Shown here: positions 1 to 5,401 of the stretch, one piece after another
How positions within the stretch are numbered: position 1 is the first letter of the stretch
How the letters are laid out: every line of letters starts with the position of its first letter
Source of the DNA: Candidatus Solibacter sp.
GTDB lineage: Bacteria; Acidobacteriota; Terriglobia; Bryobacterales; Bryobacteraceae
Direction: 5' to 3'
Length of the DNA: 5,847 bases
Assembly (NCBI GenBank): GCA_017883345.1
Contig: JADGNT010000360.1
Coordinates: 1 to 5,847, forward strand
The notes under the pieces: generated by a model
The model's database searches: none
Seen by the model: only the letters and a program-made list of their open reading frames with translations
What the model was told of the DNA's origin: nothing
Position numbers and translations under genes: made by a program

Positions 1-222
1 ATCGAGATTGCCGACCGCGTGATTGATTCCGTCACCGACCGGTTTCGACTGCTGGCCCGCTTTCCCCAAATGGGACGCCGCCGCGACGAAGATTTGCGCC
101 CTGGCTTGCGGAGTTTTGTTGCCGGGGAGTACATCGTCATCTATCGCGTTGCAGACGAGGACGTTTTGATTCTCCATGTGATACGCGGCAGCCGCGACCT
201 AAGAGCGCTGTTCAGGCATTGA
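1..222 (+). CDS. RelE/ParE-family type II toxin, C-terminal part (5' end outside window)
   Basis: The frame is open from the first base, so the GTG at 19 is probably not the true start. About 73 residues are visible, against a family length near 95-105, so roughly 25-30 N-terminal residues lie outside the window. The visible part has typical ParE/RelE features: an amphipathic helix ending LLARFPQMGRRRDE, then LRPGLRSFVAGEYIVIYRV, then a last strand with VLILHVIRGSRDLRALF. Toxins of this superfamily act either on DNA gyrase (ParE) or as ribosome-dependent mRNA nucleases (RelE); the sequence does not settle which. The antitoxin gene normally lies directly upstream on the same strand, which is outside the window. 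The gene ends 6 bases before the end of the convergent ParD/type ISP chimera. The family is fairly sure, the target is not. Confidence 0.8.
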   Translation: MEIADRVIDSVTDRFRLLARFPQMGRRRDEDLRPGLRSFVAGEYIVIYRVADEDVLILHVIRGSRDLRALFRH

Positions 223-228
223 TCGAGG

Positions 229-837
229 CTACTTCTGTGATTTCGGAGTTTTGGCGTCGCGCTTGACAGCTTCGTAGTTGGCGTCGAGCGCCGGACCCAT
301 CAGGAGGAGGGCCGCGATGCGCCGCGCCATATCGGTGACGTGGCGCGCTTCCTCCTTGGTGAGTCCGCGGCCCAGCAATTCCTTTTCGCGGTAGCTGAGC
401 CATTTCTTGATCACTTGGTAACCGCCGAGTGTGTATTCCCAGACGGCGGACGGAATGTTGCTCCAGAAGGCCTTGTCGTTGAGATAGACATCGTAGGTGG
501 CAGCGCCGGATCGAGCGACGGCCTTGCCTTTGCCGGGCATGGTGACGCCGCCCTTGCCGCCATGTCCCCACCCGGCGGTGAGATCGAGATCGCCCGCGTT
601 AGGATCGAGCGGACCGGAGACGGCGGTGAGCACGCCGATGACGCGCAGTTCCGGACGAATGGGCGATACGTTCACGCCTGGAACGGAATGCTCGATATCG
701 AGCAGCGCGGCGACCTGACGTCCGAGCGCGGCCGAGGAATGCCGCACGGCGGCGCCGACAAAAGCGGCGGCATCGCGGAAACCACCGGCCTGAATCTCCT
801 GTTCGATGAGGCGCTGTGTTTCCGCGCTCGATGTCAA
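229..837 (-). CDS. Chimeric frame: ParD-like N-terminus joined to type ISP restriction enzyme C-terminal domain; probable relic
   Basis: This is an intact 202-codon frame from a TTG. Residues 1-38 (SSAETQRLIEQEIQAGGFRD, then AAAFVGAAVRH) resemble a ParD-type ribbon-helix-helix antitoxin. From about residue 40 (RQVAALLDIEHSVPGV) the protein changes to what I recognise as the C-terminal specificity region of single-chain type ISP restriction-modification enzymes. Supporting motifs are LDLTAGWGHGGKGGVTMPGK (84-103), TYDVYLNDKAFW (114-125), WEYTLGGYQVIKKWLSYREK (133-152) and ARHVTDMARRIAALLL (164-179). Full enzymes exceed 1,000 residues and carry nuclease, helicase and methyltransferase modules; none is present here. 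From memory of the family, the stretch between MPGKGK and TYDVYLND is also shortened, suggesting an internal deletion. The frame faces the ParE toxin tail to tail. It could be a dead remnant or a small fused DNA-binding protein; I favour a remnant. The type ISP match comes from recall, not a search. Confidence 0.65.
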   Translation of the reverse strand: MTSSAETQRLIEQEIQAGGFRDAAAFVGAAVRHSSAALGRQVAALLDIEHSVPGVNVSPIRPELRVIGVLTAVSGPLDPNAGDLDLTAGWGHGGKGGVTMPGKGKAVARSGAATYDVYLNDKAFWSNIPSAVWEYTLGGYQVIKKWLSYREKELLGRGLTKEEARHVTDMARRIAALLLMGPALDANYEAVKRDAKTPKSQK

Positions 838-844
838 GGCTCAT
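724..844 (-). pseudogene. ParD-like antitoxin 5' fragment with one-base shift after ATG
   Basis: On the minus strand an ATG at 844-842 is preceded by GAGG at about the right distance, so it looks like the original antitoxin start. Reading from it gives ATG AGC CTT GAC, which is out of frame with the ParD-like sequence. Dropping one C from AGCCTT would give ATG AGC TTG ACA TCG AGC GCG GAA, that is MSLTSSAE, a natural ParD N-terminus continuing into the RHH segment. The ParD match stops near residue 38, whereas full ParD proteins are about 80-95 residues, so the toxin-binding C-terminal half is gone. The in-frame TTG at 837-835 could restart translation, but the GAGG is then too far upstream. 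This supports decay, though a sequencing error would look the same. Confidence 0.45.
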
Positions 845-901
845 GGGCGGCCTCGCTGATTCCATGTTACCAAGCAGATTCTGTGCGCACGACGTTGCGA
901 T

Positions 902-982
902 CCGCGTTCATGCAACGCGGTGGCTGGAAAGCCAGAGGAGTCCGAGCTTGTCTCGGACTGAACCGTGCAGGGTGTGCGGTTC
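902..982 (+). other. Four near-contiguous perfect hairpins (candidate structured RNA or palindromic repeat element)
   Basis: Four stem-loops follow one another with almost no spacer. Stem 1, 902-920, has a 7-bp stem CCGCGTT/AACGCGG and loop CATGC. Stem 2, 921-934, has a 5-bp stem TGGCT/AGCCA and a GGAA loop, which is a GNRA tetraloop on the plus strand. Stem 3, 939-959, has an 8-bp stem AGTCCGAG/CTCGGACT and loop CTTGT. Stem 4, 960-982, has a 9-pair stem GAACCGTGC/GTGCGGTTC with two G-U pairs and loop AGGGT. That is 29 pairs in 81 bases. The GNRA loop and the G-U pairs exist only in a plus-strand transcript. A T-rich run (CTTTCTCCTTATT, about 987-999) follows stem 4. I cannot assign it to a known RNA family. 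A REP-like or MITE-like DNA element is the alternative. Confidence 0.5.
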
Positions 983-997
983 CCAGCTTTCTCCTTA

Positions 998-1026
998 TTG
1001 AAAACAAAGGGATACGGTCGTACAAA
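998..1026 (+). promoter_or_regulatory. Candidate sigma70-type promoter upstream of mreB
   Basis: TTGAAA at 998-1003 (5 of 6 to the consensus -35) and TACAAA at 1021-1026 (4 of 6 to the -10) are separated by exactly 17 bases. Transcription would begin near 1033 and give mreB a leader of about 345 bases. It is the best-spaced promoter-like pair I found between 845 and 1377, but such matches also occur by chance. Confidence 0.35.
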
Positions 1027-1046
1027 CCGAACATCTGTTACGGTTT
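1024..1046 (+). other. Hairpin AAACCG/CGGTTT overlapping the -10 region, weak terminator-like
   Basis: AAACCG (1024-1029) pairs with CGGTTT (1041-1046). The inner AAC (1030-1032) can pair with GTT (1037-1039) around an ATCT loop, leaving one bulged A at 1040. The stem is followed by TTGATT. ACCG (1026-1029) can also pair with CGGT at 1015-1018, so two exclusive folds are possible. It could weakly terminate anything transcribed from the 902-982 element. Confidence 0.25.
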
Positions 1047-1178
1047 TGATTACCACGCTCAAGAAATCCCTTCCCGCAGAGCGTTTGCCGCGCCCGTTTT
1101 CAGCGGTACGCATGCGGCAGGTCAGGCTGGCCATTCAGCACGCGTTTGACCCGGACTCGCCACCTCGTAAAGCGTAAC

Positions 1179-1220
1179 GATCTGTCTCTGGCGCCCCCGC
1201 AACGCGGCATGAGACAGATC
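1179..1220. repeat. 10-bp perfect inverted repeat in the mreB leader
   Basis: GATCTGTCTC (1179-1188) and GAGACAGATC (1211-1220) are perfect inverted copies around a 22-base centre. The centre can itself form CCGC (1197-1200) with GCGG (1204-1207). It could be an operator read as DNA or a two-tier RNA stem in the leader. No T-run follows, so it is not a standard intrinsic terminator. Confidence 0.5.
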
Positions 1221-1242
1221 CTGCATCGCGGAATTGAGGGAT

Positions 1243-1259
1243 GCGGATTACCAATCCGC
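1243..1259. repeat. Short 7-bp palindrome GCGGATT-ACC-AATCCGC
   Basis: This is a perfect 7-bp stem with a three-base centre, 22 bases after the 1179-1220 inverted repeat. The form resembles dispersed intergenic palindromes found in some GC-rich soil bacteria. There is only one copy in the window, so its dispersed nature is unproven. Confidence 0.4.
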
Positions 1260-1320
1260 CGGACCCAGAGGGTGCCCTGACAATCAGCCCCACAAAGGCT
1301 CGCTGTGTTACCATTCAGGT

Positions 1321-1350
1321 GGACCTGTCTCCGGGGCTGGAGGCACGTCC
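1321..1350 (+). other. Long hairpin just upstream of mreB that buries a GGAGG
   Basis: GGAC (1321-1324) pairs with GTCC (1347-1350). After one C-C mismatch, TGTCTCC (1326-1332) pairs with GGAGGCA (1339-1345), including one U-G pair, around the loop GGGGCT. This makes 11 pairs. GGAGG (1339-1343) is the only strong Shine-Dalgarno-like motif near mreB. It lies in the stem and 34 bases before the ATG, too far to serve that start directly. Confidence 0.4.
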
Positions 1351-1377
1351 CTTCCGAACCGAATCACCTTTATTTCG

Positions 1378-2409
1378 ATGAATTTACGCTCTTTATTCAG
1401 TCTGTTTTCTTCGGACCTCGCGATTGACCTGGGAACGGCCAATACGCTGGTCTTTGCCAAAGGTAAGGGAATCGTTGTCAACGAACCCTCCATCGTCGCC
1501 ATCAACAAGAATACTGGCGAGGTGGAGGCGGTTGGCAAGGAGGCGAAAGAGATGCTGGGGCGCACTCCCGGCAACATCGTCGCCATCAAACCCATGAAGG
1601 ACGGTGTGATCGCCGACTTCAAAGTCACCGAGCGCATGCTGAACTACTTCATTCAGAAGGCGCACGGCAGAAAAATGCTGGTGCATCCGCGCATCGTAAT
1701 CGGCGTGCCCAGCGAAATCACCCAGGTGGAAAAGCGCGCCGTCATGGATTCGGCCTATCGCGCCAAGGCGAGCGAGGTGCACCTGGTGGAACAGGCGATG
1801 GTGGCGGCCATCGGCGCCGGCCTGCCCATCACCGAACCCTCGGGCAACATGATTGTGGATATCGGGGGCGGCACCACCGACGTGGCCGTCATCTCGCTTT
1901 CCGGCATCGTGTACTCGCGCAGTGTGCGCGTGGCGGGCAACGAAATGGACGACGCCGTCATGCAGTTTATGAAGCGTAAGTACAACCTGCTGATTGGCGA
2001 GCGCACCGCCGAAGCTGTCAAAATGGAAGTCGGCTCGGCCTATCCGCTGGACAAGCCGCTCACCATGGACATCAAGGGGCGCAATTTGATTGAAGGCGTG
2101 CCGCGCACGATTTCCATCAACGACAGCGAAATCCGCGAGGCCCTGGGCGAATGCGTCGCCACCATCATCAACGCCATCCGCGTCGCCCTGGAGCGGACCC
2201 CGCCGGAGTTGAGCGCCGACATCAGCGACCGGGGCATTGTGCTCACCGGCGGAGGCGCGCTGCTCAAGAATCTGGATAAACGCATTCGGGAAGAGACCGG
2301 CTTGCCTGTGTCGATTGCCGACGATCCGCTGGCATCGGTGGTGCTCGGCACCGGCCGCATGCTCAGCGATTTCCGTCTGCTGCGTAAGATTTCGATAGAC
2401 TACAGTTAA
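1378..2409 (+). CDS. mreB: Rod shape-determining protein MreB (bacterial actin)
   Basis: The protein has 343 residues, the usual MreB length. It is the actin-like ATPase that forms membrane-bound filaments and directs lateral peptidoglycan synthesis with MreC, MreD, RodZ, RodA and PBP2. Visible motifs are an amphipathic membrane-binding N-terminus (NLRSLFSLF, 2-10), phosphate-1 loop DLGTANT (17-23), connecting/catalytic region with Glu138 (LVEQAMVAAIGAGLP), phosphate-2 loop DIGGGTTD (161-168), GRNLIEGVPR (234-243) and the adenosine loop GIVLTGGGALLKNLD (286-300). I chose the ATG at 1378 because it gives the conserved N-terminus. The frame stays open upstream to 1234, but those 48 codons do not look like MreB. 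No Shine-Dalgarno precedes the ATG at normal distance, unlike the next genes. The stop lies 11 bases before mreC. Identification is essentially certain. Confidence 0.98.
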   Translation: MNLRSLFSLFSSDLAIDLGTANTLVFAKGKGIVVNEPSIVAINKNTGEVEAVGKEAKEMLGRTPGNIVAIKPMKDGVIADFKVTERMLNYFIQKAHGRKMLVHPRIVIGVPSEITQVEKRAVMDSAYRAKASEVHLVEQAMVAAIGAGLPITEPSGNMIVDIGGGTTDVAVISLSGIVYSRSVRVAGNEMDDAVMQFMKRKYNLLIGERTAEAVKMEVGSAYPLDKPLTMDIKGRNLIEGVPRTISINDSEIREALGECVATIINAIRVALERTPPELSADISDRGIVLTGGGALLKNLDKRIREETGLPVSIADDPLASVVLGTGRMLSDFRLLRKISIDYS

Positions 2410-2420
2410 AGAAGGCGCCC

Positions 2421-3857
2421 GTGGAGTCGTTGCTCAACCGGTACCGCAATATCACTGTGCTGCTGCTGGTCATCATGGCGCAGTTGGTGCTGCTTGCGGT
2501 TTCCGCGAAAAATCCCGACGACGTGCGCTTCATCCGCATCTGGACGGTAACCGCCGTCACCCCGGTGGCCCGCATCATCGAAGGGCTGCGCGGCGGCAGC
2601 ACCGGTTTCCTGCACAACTACATCGTGCTGCACGATACCAACCAGGAAAACCAGCGGCTGCGTTCCGAACTGGACCGCATGAAGATGGAGAACGTCTTCC
2701 TCAAGAACGAGCTGAACACGTCCGACCGCGCCAAGGCGATCCAGGTATTCCAGCAGCACACCCCGTCGAAGACCGTGGCGGCCACCATCATCTTCACCGG
2801 CGCCGGGTCGAACTCGAAAGTGGTATTCGTAGACCGAGGCACCATGTCGGGCGTGCAGCGCGGCATGGCGGTGGTCACGCCCGATGGCATCGTGGGCAAG
2901 GTGATCGCGGCTTACCCCACCGCGAGCCAGGTTCTGTTGATTACGGACCCCGATTTCGCCGCCGGCGTGGTCACCGAAAAGTCCCAGGTGCACGGCACGC
3001 TCAAAGGACAAGGCACGCCGCAGTGCAAGGTGGACTACGTCGCGTTTGAGGAGAAAGTGGAGCCGGGCGAATGGGTGTACACGTCCGGTGACGACCGGAT
3101 TTTCCCGCGCGGCTTCCGGGTTGGCGTCGTCAAGGCGGTGCGCCCAGGGCAGTCCTTCAAGGAGATCCTGGTGGAGCCCAGCGGCATGCAGCGCGGCCTG
3201 GTGGAAGATGTGCTGATTCTGATTGAAGGCGTCCATCAGCGGATTCCGGACGCGCCGTCGGGGATGCAGCCCATCTACATCGCGGCCCCACCGCCGGGCA
3301 ACGAGTCCAAGCCTGCCGGCGCGGCGGTGCCGGCTCCCGTGGGGACCGAGGCCGACCGCCTACGCTCACAGTACCAAGCGCTCGGCGAGGAACAGAAGCA
3401 CACGTACGGCGAGAATCCGCCGGGCGCCAAGCCCCCCGACTTCACCAGGCTGGCGAACCCGGGAGCCGCGGGCCAGGGGGCGTACCCTCTGGGTCCGGCC
3501 GGGAAGAATACGGCTTCCCCCGCAGGCACGCCGCCAAACCCGGGAGCCGTGGGCCAGGGGGGGTACCCTCTGGGTCCGCCTGGCAAGAGCGCGCCACCAC
3601 CCGCGGGCAAGCCGCCAAATCCGGAGGCCGGAAAGAATTCACCTCCGGTGCCGGGCGCGCCGCCCGCTGCGCCGCCCGCCGCATCTCCCGCCGCGCCGGC
3701 GAAAACCGGAACCGGGGGCCAGGGGGGGTACCCTCTGGGTCCGCCTGGCAAGAGCGCGCCGCCACCCGCGGGCACGCCAGCCAAGAACCCTCCCGATGCC
3801 GCGCGGCGCTTGAATCCGTCCGCCGGCACACCCGCGGGAGGGCAGATTCGCCGATGA
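2421..3857 (+). CDS. mreC: Rod shape-determining protein MreC with long repeat-containing Pro/Gly-rich tail
   Basis: The protein has 478 residues from a GTG start. GAAGG (2411-2415) sits five bases before it. MreC is a bitopic inner-membrane protein whose periplasmic part links MreB to PBP2 and other elongasome enzymes. In order: short cytoplasmic N-terminus, transmembrane helix (ITVLLLVIMAQLVLLAVSA, 11-29), coiled coil (about 66-110, QENQRLRSELDRMKMENVFL), then the beta-rich MreC core (about 115-285). Core motifs include VDRGTMSGVQRGMAVVTPDG (137-156), IVGKVI, TDPDFAAGVV and YTSGDDRIFPRGFRVGVV. Residues 290-478 are a low-complexity Pro/Ala/Gly tail with three GQGGYPLGPPGK-type repeats. Most MreC proteins end soon after the core or carry a shorter tail. 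The stop overlaps the mreD start (ATGA). The identification is firm; the role of the tail is unknown. Confidence 0.96.
   Translation: MESLLNRYRNITVLLLVIMAQLVLLAVSAKNPDDVRFIRIWTVTAVTPVARIIEGLRGGSTGFLHNYIVLHDTNQENQRLRSELDRMKMENVFLKNELNTSDRAKAIQVFQQHTPSKTVAATIIFTGAGSNSKVVFVDRGTMSGVQRGMAVVTPDGIVGKVIAAYPTASQVLLITDPDFAAGVVTEKSQVHGTLKGQGTPQCKVDYVAFEEKVEPGEWVYTSGDDRIFPRGFRVGVVKAVRPGQSFKEILVEPSGMQRGLVEDVLILIEGVHQRIPDAPSGMQPIYIAAPPPGNESKPAGAAVPAPVGTEADRLRSQYQALGEEQKHTYGENPPGAKPPDFTRLANPGAAGQGAYPLGPAGKNTASPAGTPPNPGAVGQGGYPLGPPGKSAPPPAGKPPNPEAGKNSPPVPGAPPAAPPAASPAAPAKTGTGGQGGYPLGPPGKSAPPPAGTPAKNPPDAARRLNPSAGTPAGGQIRR
3456..3536 (+). repeat. Tail repeat unit 1 in mreC (81 bp)
   Basis: This is the first 27-codon unit (residues 346-372), carrying the core GQGAYPLGPAGK. 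It is directly followed by unit 2 at an 81-base offset. It is the most diverged copy: GYPLGPPGKSAPPPAG in the others reads AYPLGPAGKNTASPAG here. Confidence 0.8.
3537..3617 (+). repeat. Tail repeat unit 2 in mreC (81 bp, tandem to unit 1)
   Basis: Residues 373-399 carry the core GQGGYPLGPPGKSAPPPAGK. Bases 3551-3595 are identical to 3716-3760 (45 bp), so units 2 and 3 share a recent duplication or are kept alike by recombination. Confidence 0.85.
3714..3773 (+). repeat. Tail repeat unit 3 in mreC (partial, dispersed)
   Basis: Residues 432-451, GGQGGYPLGPPGKSAPPPAG, repeat the core of unit 2 at an offset of 165 bases (55 codons). A Pro/Ala linker separates the copies. At DNA level the match to unit 2 is near perfect, including silent positions. 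Confidence 0.85.
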
Positions 3858-4387
3858 CCTACTCGGGCGAGCGGATCCTCCTCAGCAGCCAGCGCGAAGG
3901 CCAGGTTTCGCGGTTTCGTAAGTGGGTATTCCTGGTAGTGCCGCTGGTGGCCATCCTGTTCCAGGTCTACGTCCCCATGTTTTTCCCGTTCCTGAGTTTT
4001 CTGGAGATGCCGCTGCTGGTGGTGGTCTATTTCGCCATCATGCGGCGCAGTCAGATCAGCGGGCTGATGGTGGGCGCGCTGGTCGGCCTGGCGCAGGATT
4101 CGCTTTCCAAGAATCCGCTGGGCATGTTCGGCATCGTGAAAACCCTGGTGGGATACTTCGCCGCATCCGTCGGCGTGCGCCTGGACGTGGAGCACGGATT
4201 GATCCGCCTGCTGCTGGGGTTCTTCTTTTTCGTGTTTCACCAGTTCCTTTACTGGGTGATGTCGCGCGCCCTGTTGGGCCAGCAGATGACCTTCGACTGG
4301 CCGCACACCGCCATGCTGGCCGCGCTTAATGCCGTGGTCGGCGTGGCCCTGTTTCACTTCCTGGACAAGTTGAAGGAGAGAGCATGA
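3854..4387 (+). CDS. mreD: Rod shape-determining protein MreD
   Basis: The protein has 177 residues, a normal MreD length (about 160-180). It is an integral inner-membrane protein that associates with MreC and helps control the elongation complex. The sequence shows a short cytoplasmic N-terminus and about six hydrophobic segments (roughly 24-44, 46-62, 68-82, 88-108, 117-138, 151-170). The family-typical motif GLAQDSLSKNPLGMFGI (78-94) lies after the third segment. The ATG overlaps the mreC stop as ATGA, with GGAGG at 3837-3841 inside the end of mreC, so translation is probably coupled. It also ends in an ATGA overlap with the aldo/keto reductase gene. The call rests on position, topology and the GxxxDxxS-type motif, since MreD sequences are weakly conserved. 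Confidence 0.93.
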   Translation: MTYSGERILLSSQREGQVSRFRKWVFLVVPLVAILFQVYVPMFFPFLSFLEMPLLVVVYFAIMRRSQISGLMVGALVGLAQDSLSKNPLGMFGIVKTLVGYFAASVGVRLDVEHGLIRLLLGFFFFVFHQFLYWVMSRALLGQQMTFDWPHTAMLAALNAVVGVALFHFLDKLKERA

Positions 4388-5367
4388 ACACACCTCGCCG
4401 CCTGGGTTCCACCGGGCCCGCCGTATTTCCGCTGGCGCTGGGTTGCATGGGGATGTCCGGCATGTACGGGCCGTCCGACGCGAAGACCGCCACCGCCACG
4501 ATTCACGCGGCCCTGGAGAGCGGCGTCACCCTGTTCGATACCGGCGATTTCTATGGCATGGGACACAACGAAATCCTCCTCGGCCGGGCGCTCGAGGGGC
4601 GCCGCGACCGGGCGCTGATTTCGGTCAAGTTCGGCGCCATGCGCGGTCCGGATGGAAGCTGGCTGGGTTTCGACGCGCGTCCCGCGGCGGTCAAGAACTT
4701 CCTGGCCTACAGCCTGAAACGGCTCGGCGTGGATCACATCGATATTTACCGCCCGTCGCGGCGCGATCCCGGCGTCCCCATCGAAGACACCATCGGCGCC
4801 ATCGGCGATCTGGTAAAAGCCGGCTACGTCCGCGCCATCGGCCTGTCCGAAGTGGGCCCGGAGACCATCCGCCGCGCGCATGCCGTGCATCCCATCGCCG
4901 ATCTTCAGATTGAGTATTCGCTGGTCAGCCGCGGTCCCGAGGCGCGCATCTTCCCCGTGCTGGCCGAACTGGGCATCGGCGTGACCGCGTACGGCGTGCT
5001 CTCGCGCGGCCTGCTGAGCGGCTCCACCCCATCCGGGCCGGGCGATTCGCGCCGGCATTTTCCGCGCTTCACCCCCGATAATCTGGCCCACAACCGGCGC
5101 CTCGTGGCGACCCTGGAGGCCTTGGCCGCCGAAAAGGGCGTCAGCGCCCCGCAACTGGCGATTGCTTGGGTGCTGGCCAAAGGGGAGAGCATCGTCCCCG
5201 TGGTTGGCGCGCGCACGCCGGCGCAACTCGCGGAGTCTCTGGCCGCTCTCCCGATCTCCTTGTCGCCCGCCGAGTTGACGCGCATGGAAGAGTCGATCCC
5301 CGCCTCCGCCGTCGCCGGCGACCGATACGCCCCGCCCCAGATGCAGATGCTGGACAGCGAACGCTGA
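4384..5367 (+). CDS. Aldo/keto reductase family oxidoreductase, His of the tetrad replaced
   Basis: The protein has 327 residues, the normal length for a TIM-barrel NADPH-dependent aldo/keto reductase, which reduces aldehydes or ketones to alcohols in the cytoplasm. Seen in order: GSTGPAVFPLALGCMGMSGM (8-27), the active-site stretch FDTGDFYGMGHNE with Asp52 and Tyr57, SVKFG with Lys82, DIYRPSRRDPGVPIEDTIGA (120-139), GLSEVG (153-158), LQIEYSLVSRG (174-184), TAYGVLSRGLLSG (201-213) and the cofactor-binding end IVPVVGARTPAQLAES (270-285). The fourth tetrad residue is normally His in a YYQHR-like motif; here the position is Ser125 (IYRPSR). The substrate cannot be told. The ATG overlaps the mreD stop and AAGGAG (4373-4378) lies five bases upstream, so it is very likely translated as the last visible gene of the mre operon. 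An aldo/keto reductase is not a usual member of that operon. Confidence 0.95.
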   Translation: MNTPRRLGSTGPAVFPLALGCMGMSGMYGPSDAKTATATIHAALESGVTLFDTGDFYGMGHNEILLGRALEGRRDRALISVKFGAMRGPDGSWLGFDARPAAVKNFLAYSLKRLGVDHIDIYRPSRRDPGVPIEDTIGAIGDLVKAGYVRAIGLSEVGPETIRRAHAVHPIADLQIEYSLVSRGPEARIFPVLAELGIGVTAYGVLSRGLLSGSTPSGPGDSRRHFPRFTPDNLAHNRRLVATLEALAAEKGVSAPQLAIAWVLAKGESIVPVVGARTPAQLAESLAALPISLSPAELTRMEESIPASAVAGDRYAPPQMQMLDSER

Positions 5368-5373
5368 GTGTGG

Positions 5374-5401
5374 GACAGACCATCAGGTTTTGTGGTCTGT
5401 C
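5374..5401. repeat. 9-bp perfect palindrome between the reductase gene and the IS110 element
   Basis: GACAGACCA (5374-5382) and TGGTCTGTC (5393-5401) are perfect inverted copies around a ten-base centre. The right arm also overlaps another stem: CTGTCGT (5397-5403) with ACGACAG (5415-5421). The two folds exclude each other. It lies between two convergent genes and could act as a bidirectional terminator, but neither side has a T-run. It could also be the target or end region of the neighbouring insertion sequence. Confidence 0.5.

Noticed and set aside
960..982. Group II intron domain V resemblance (GAACCG...CGGTTC)
   Set aside because: Too short (23 bases against about 34), without the AGC triad and bulge, and with no intron ORF nearby.
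841..1134. 97-codon minus-strand frame upstream of the ParD-like start
   Set aside because: No recognisable protein features, and it runs through all four hairpins.
340..1149. 269-codon plus-strand frame
   Set aside because: It lies mostly opposite the chimeric minus-strand frame, crosses the hairpin cluster and has no recognisable motif; GC-rich antisense shadow.
1277..1314. Second mreB promoter starting with CTGACA
   Set aside because: The -35-like box is good, but no -10-like hexamer occurs at 16-18 bases.
1234..1377. N-terminal extension of MreB by 48 codons
   Set aside because: The extra residues look like translated intergenic DNA, overlap two palindromes, and precede a normal conserved MreB N-terminus at 1378.
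3456..3773. CRISPR-like repeats
   Set aside because: The units are in frame inside mreC, irregularly spaced and encode a conserved peptide motif.
3275..4393. 372-codon minus-strand frame with Gly/Pro repeats
   Set aside because: Its repeats are the antisense reading of the mreC tail repeats, and the rest is antisense to mreD.
4354..5226. 290-codon minus-strand frame
   Set aside because: Antisense of the aldo/keto reductase gene; no family features.
5374..5401. Intrinsic terminator
   Set aside because: The stem is good, but neither strand has a T-run after it, so a standard Rho-independent terminator is not supported.
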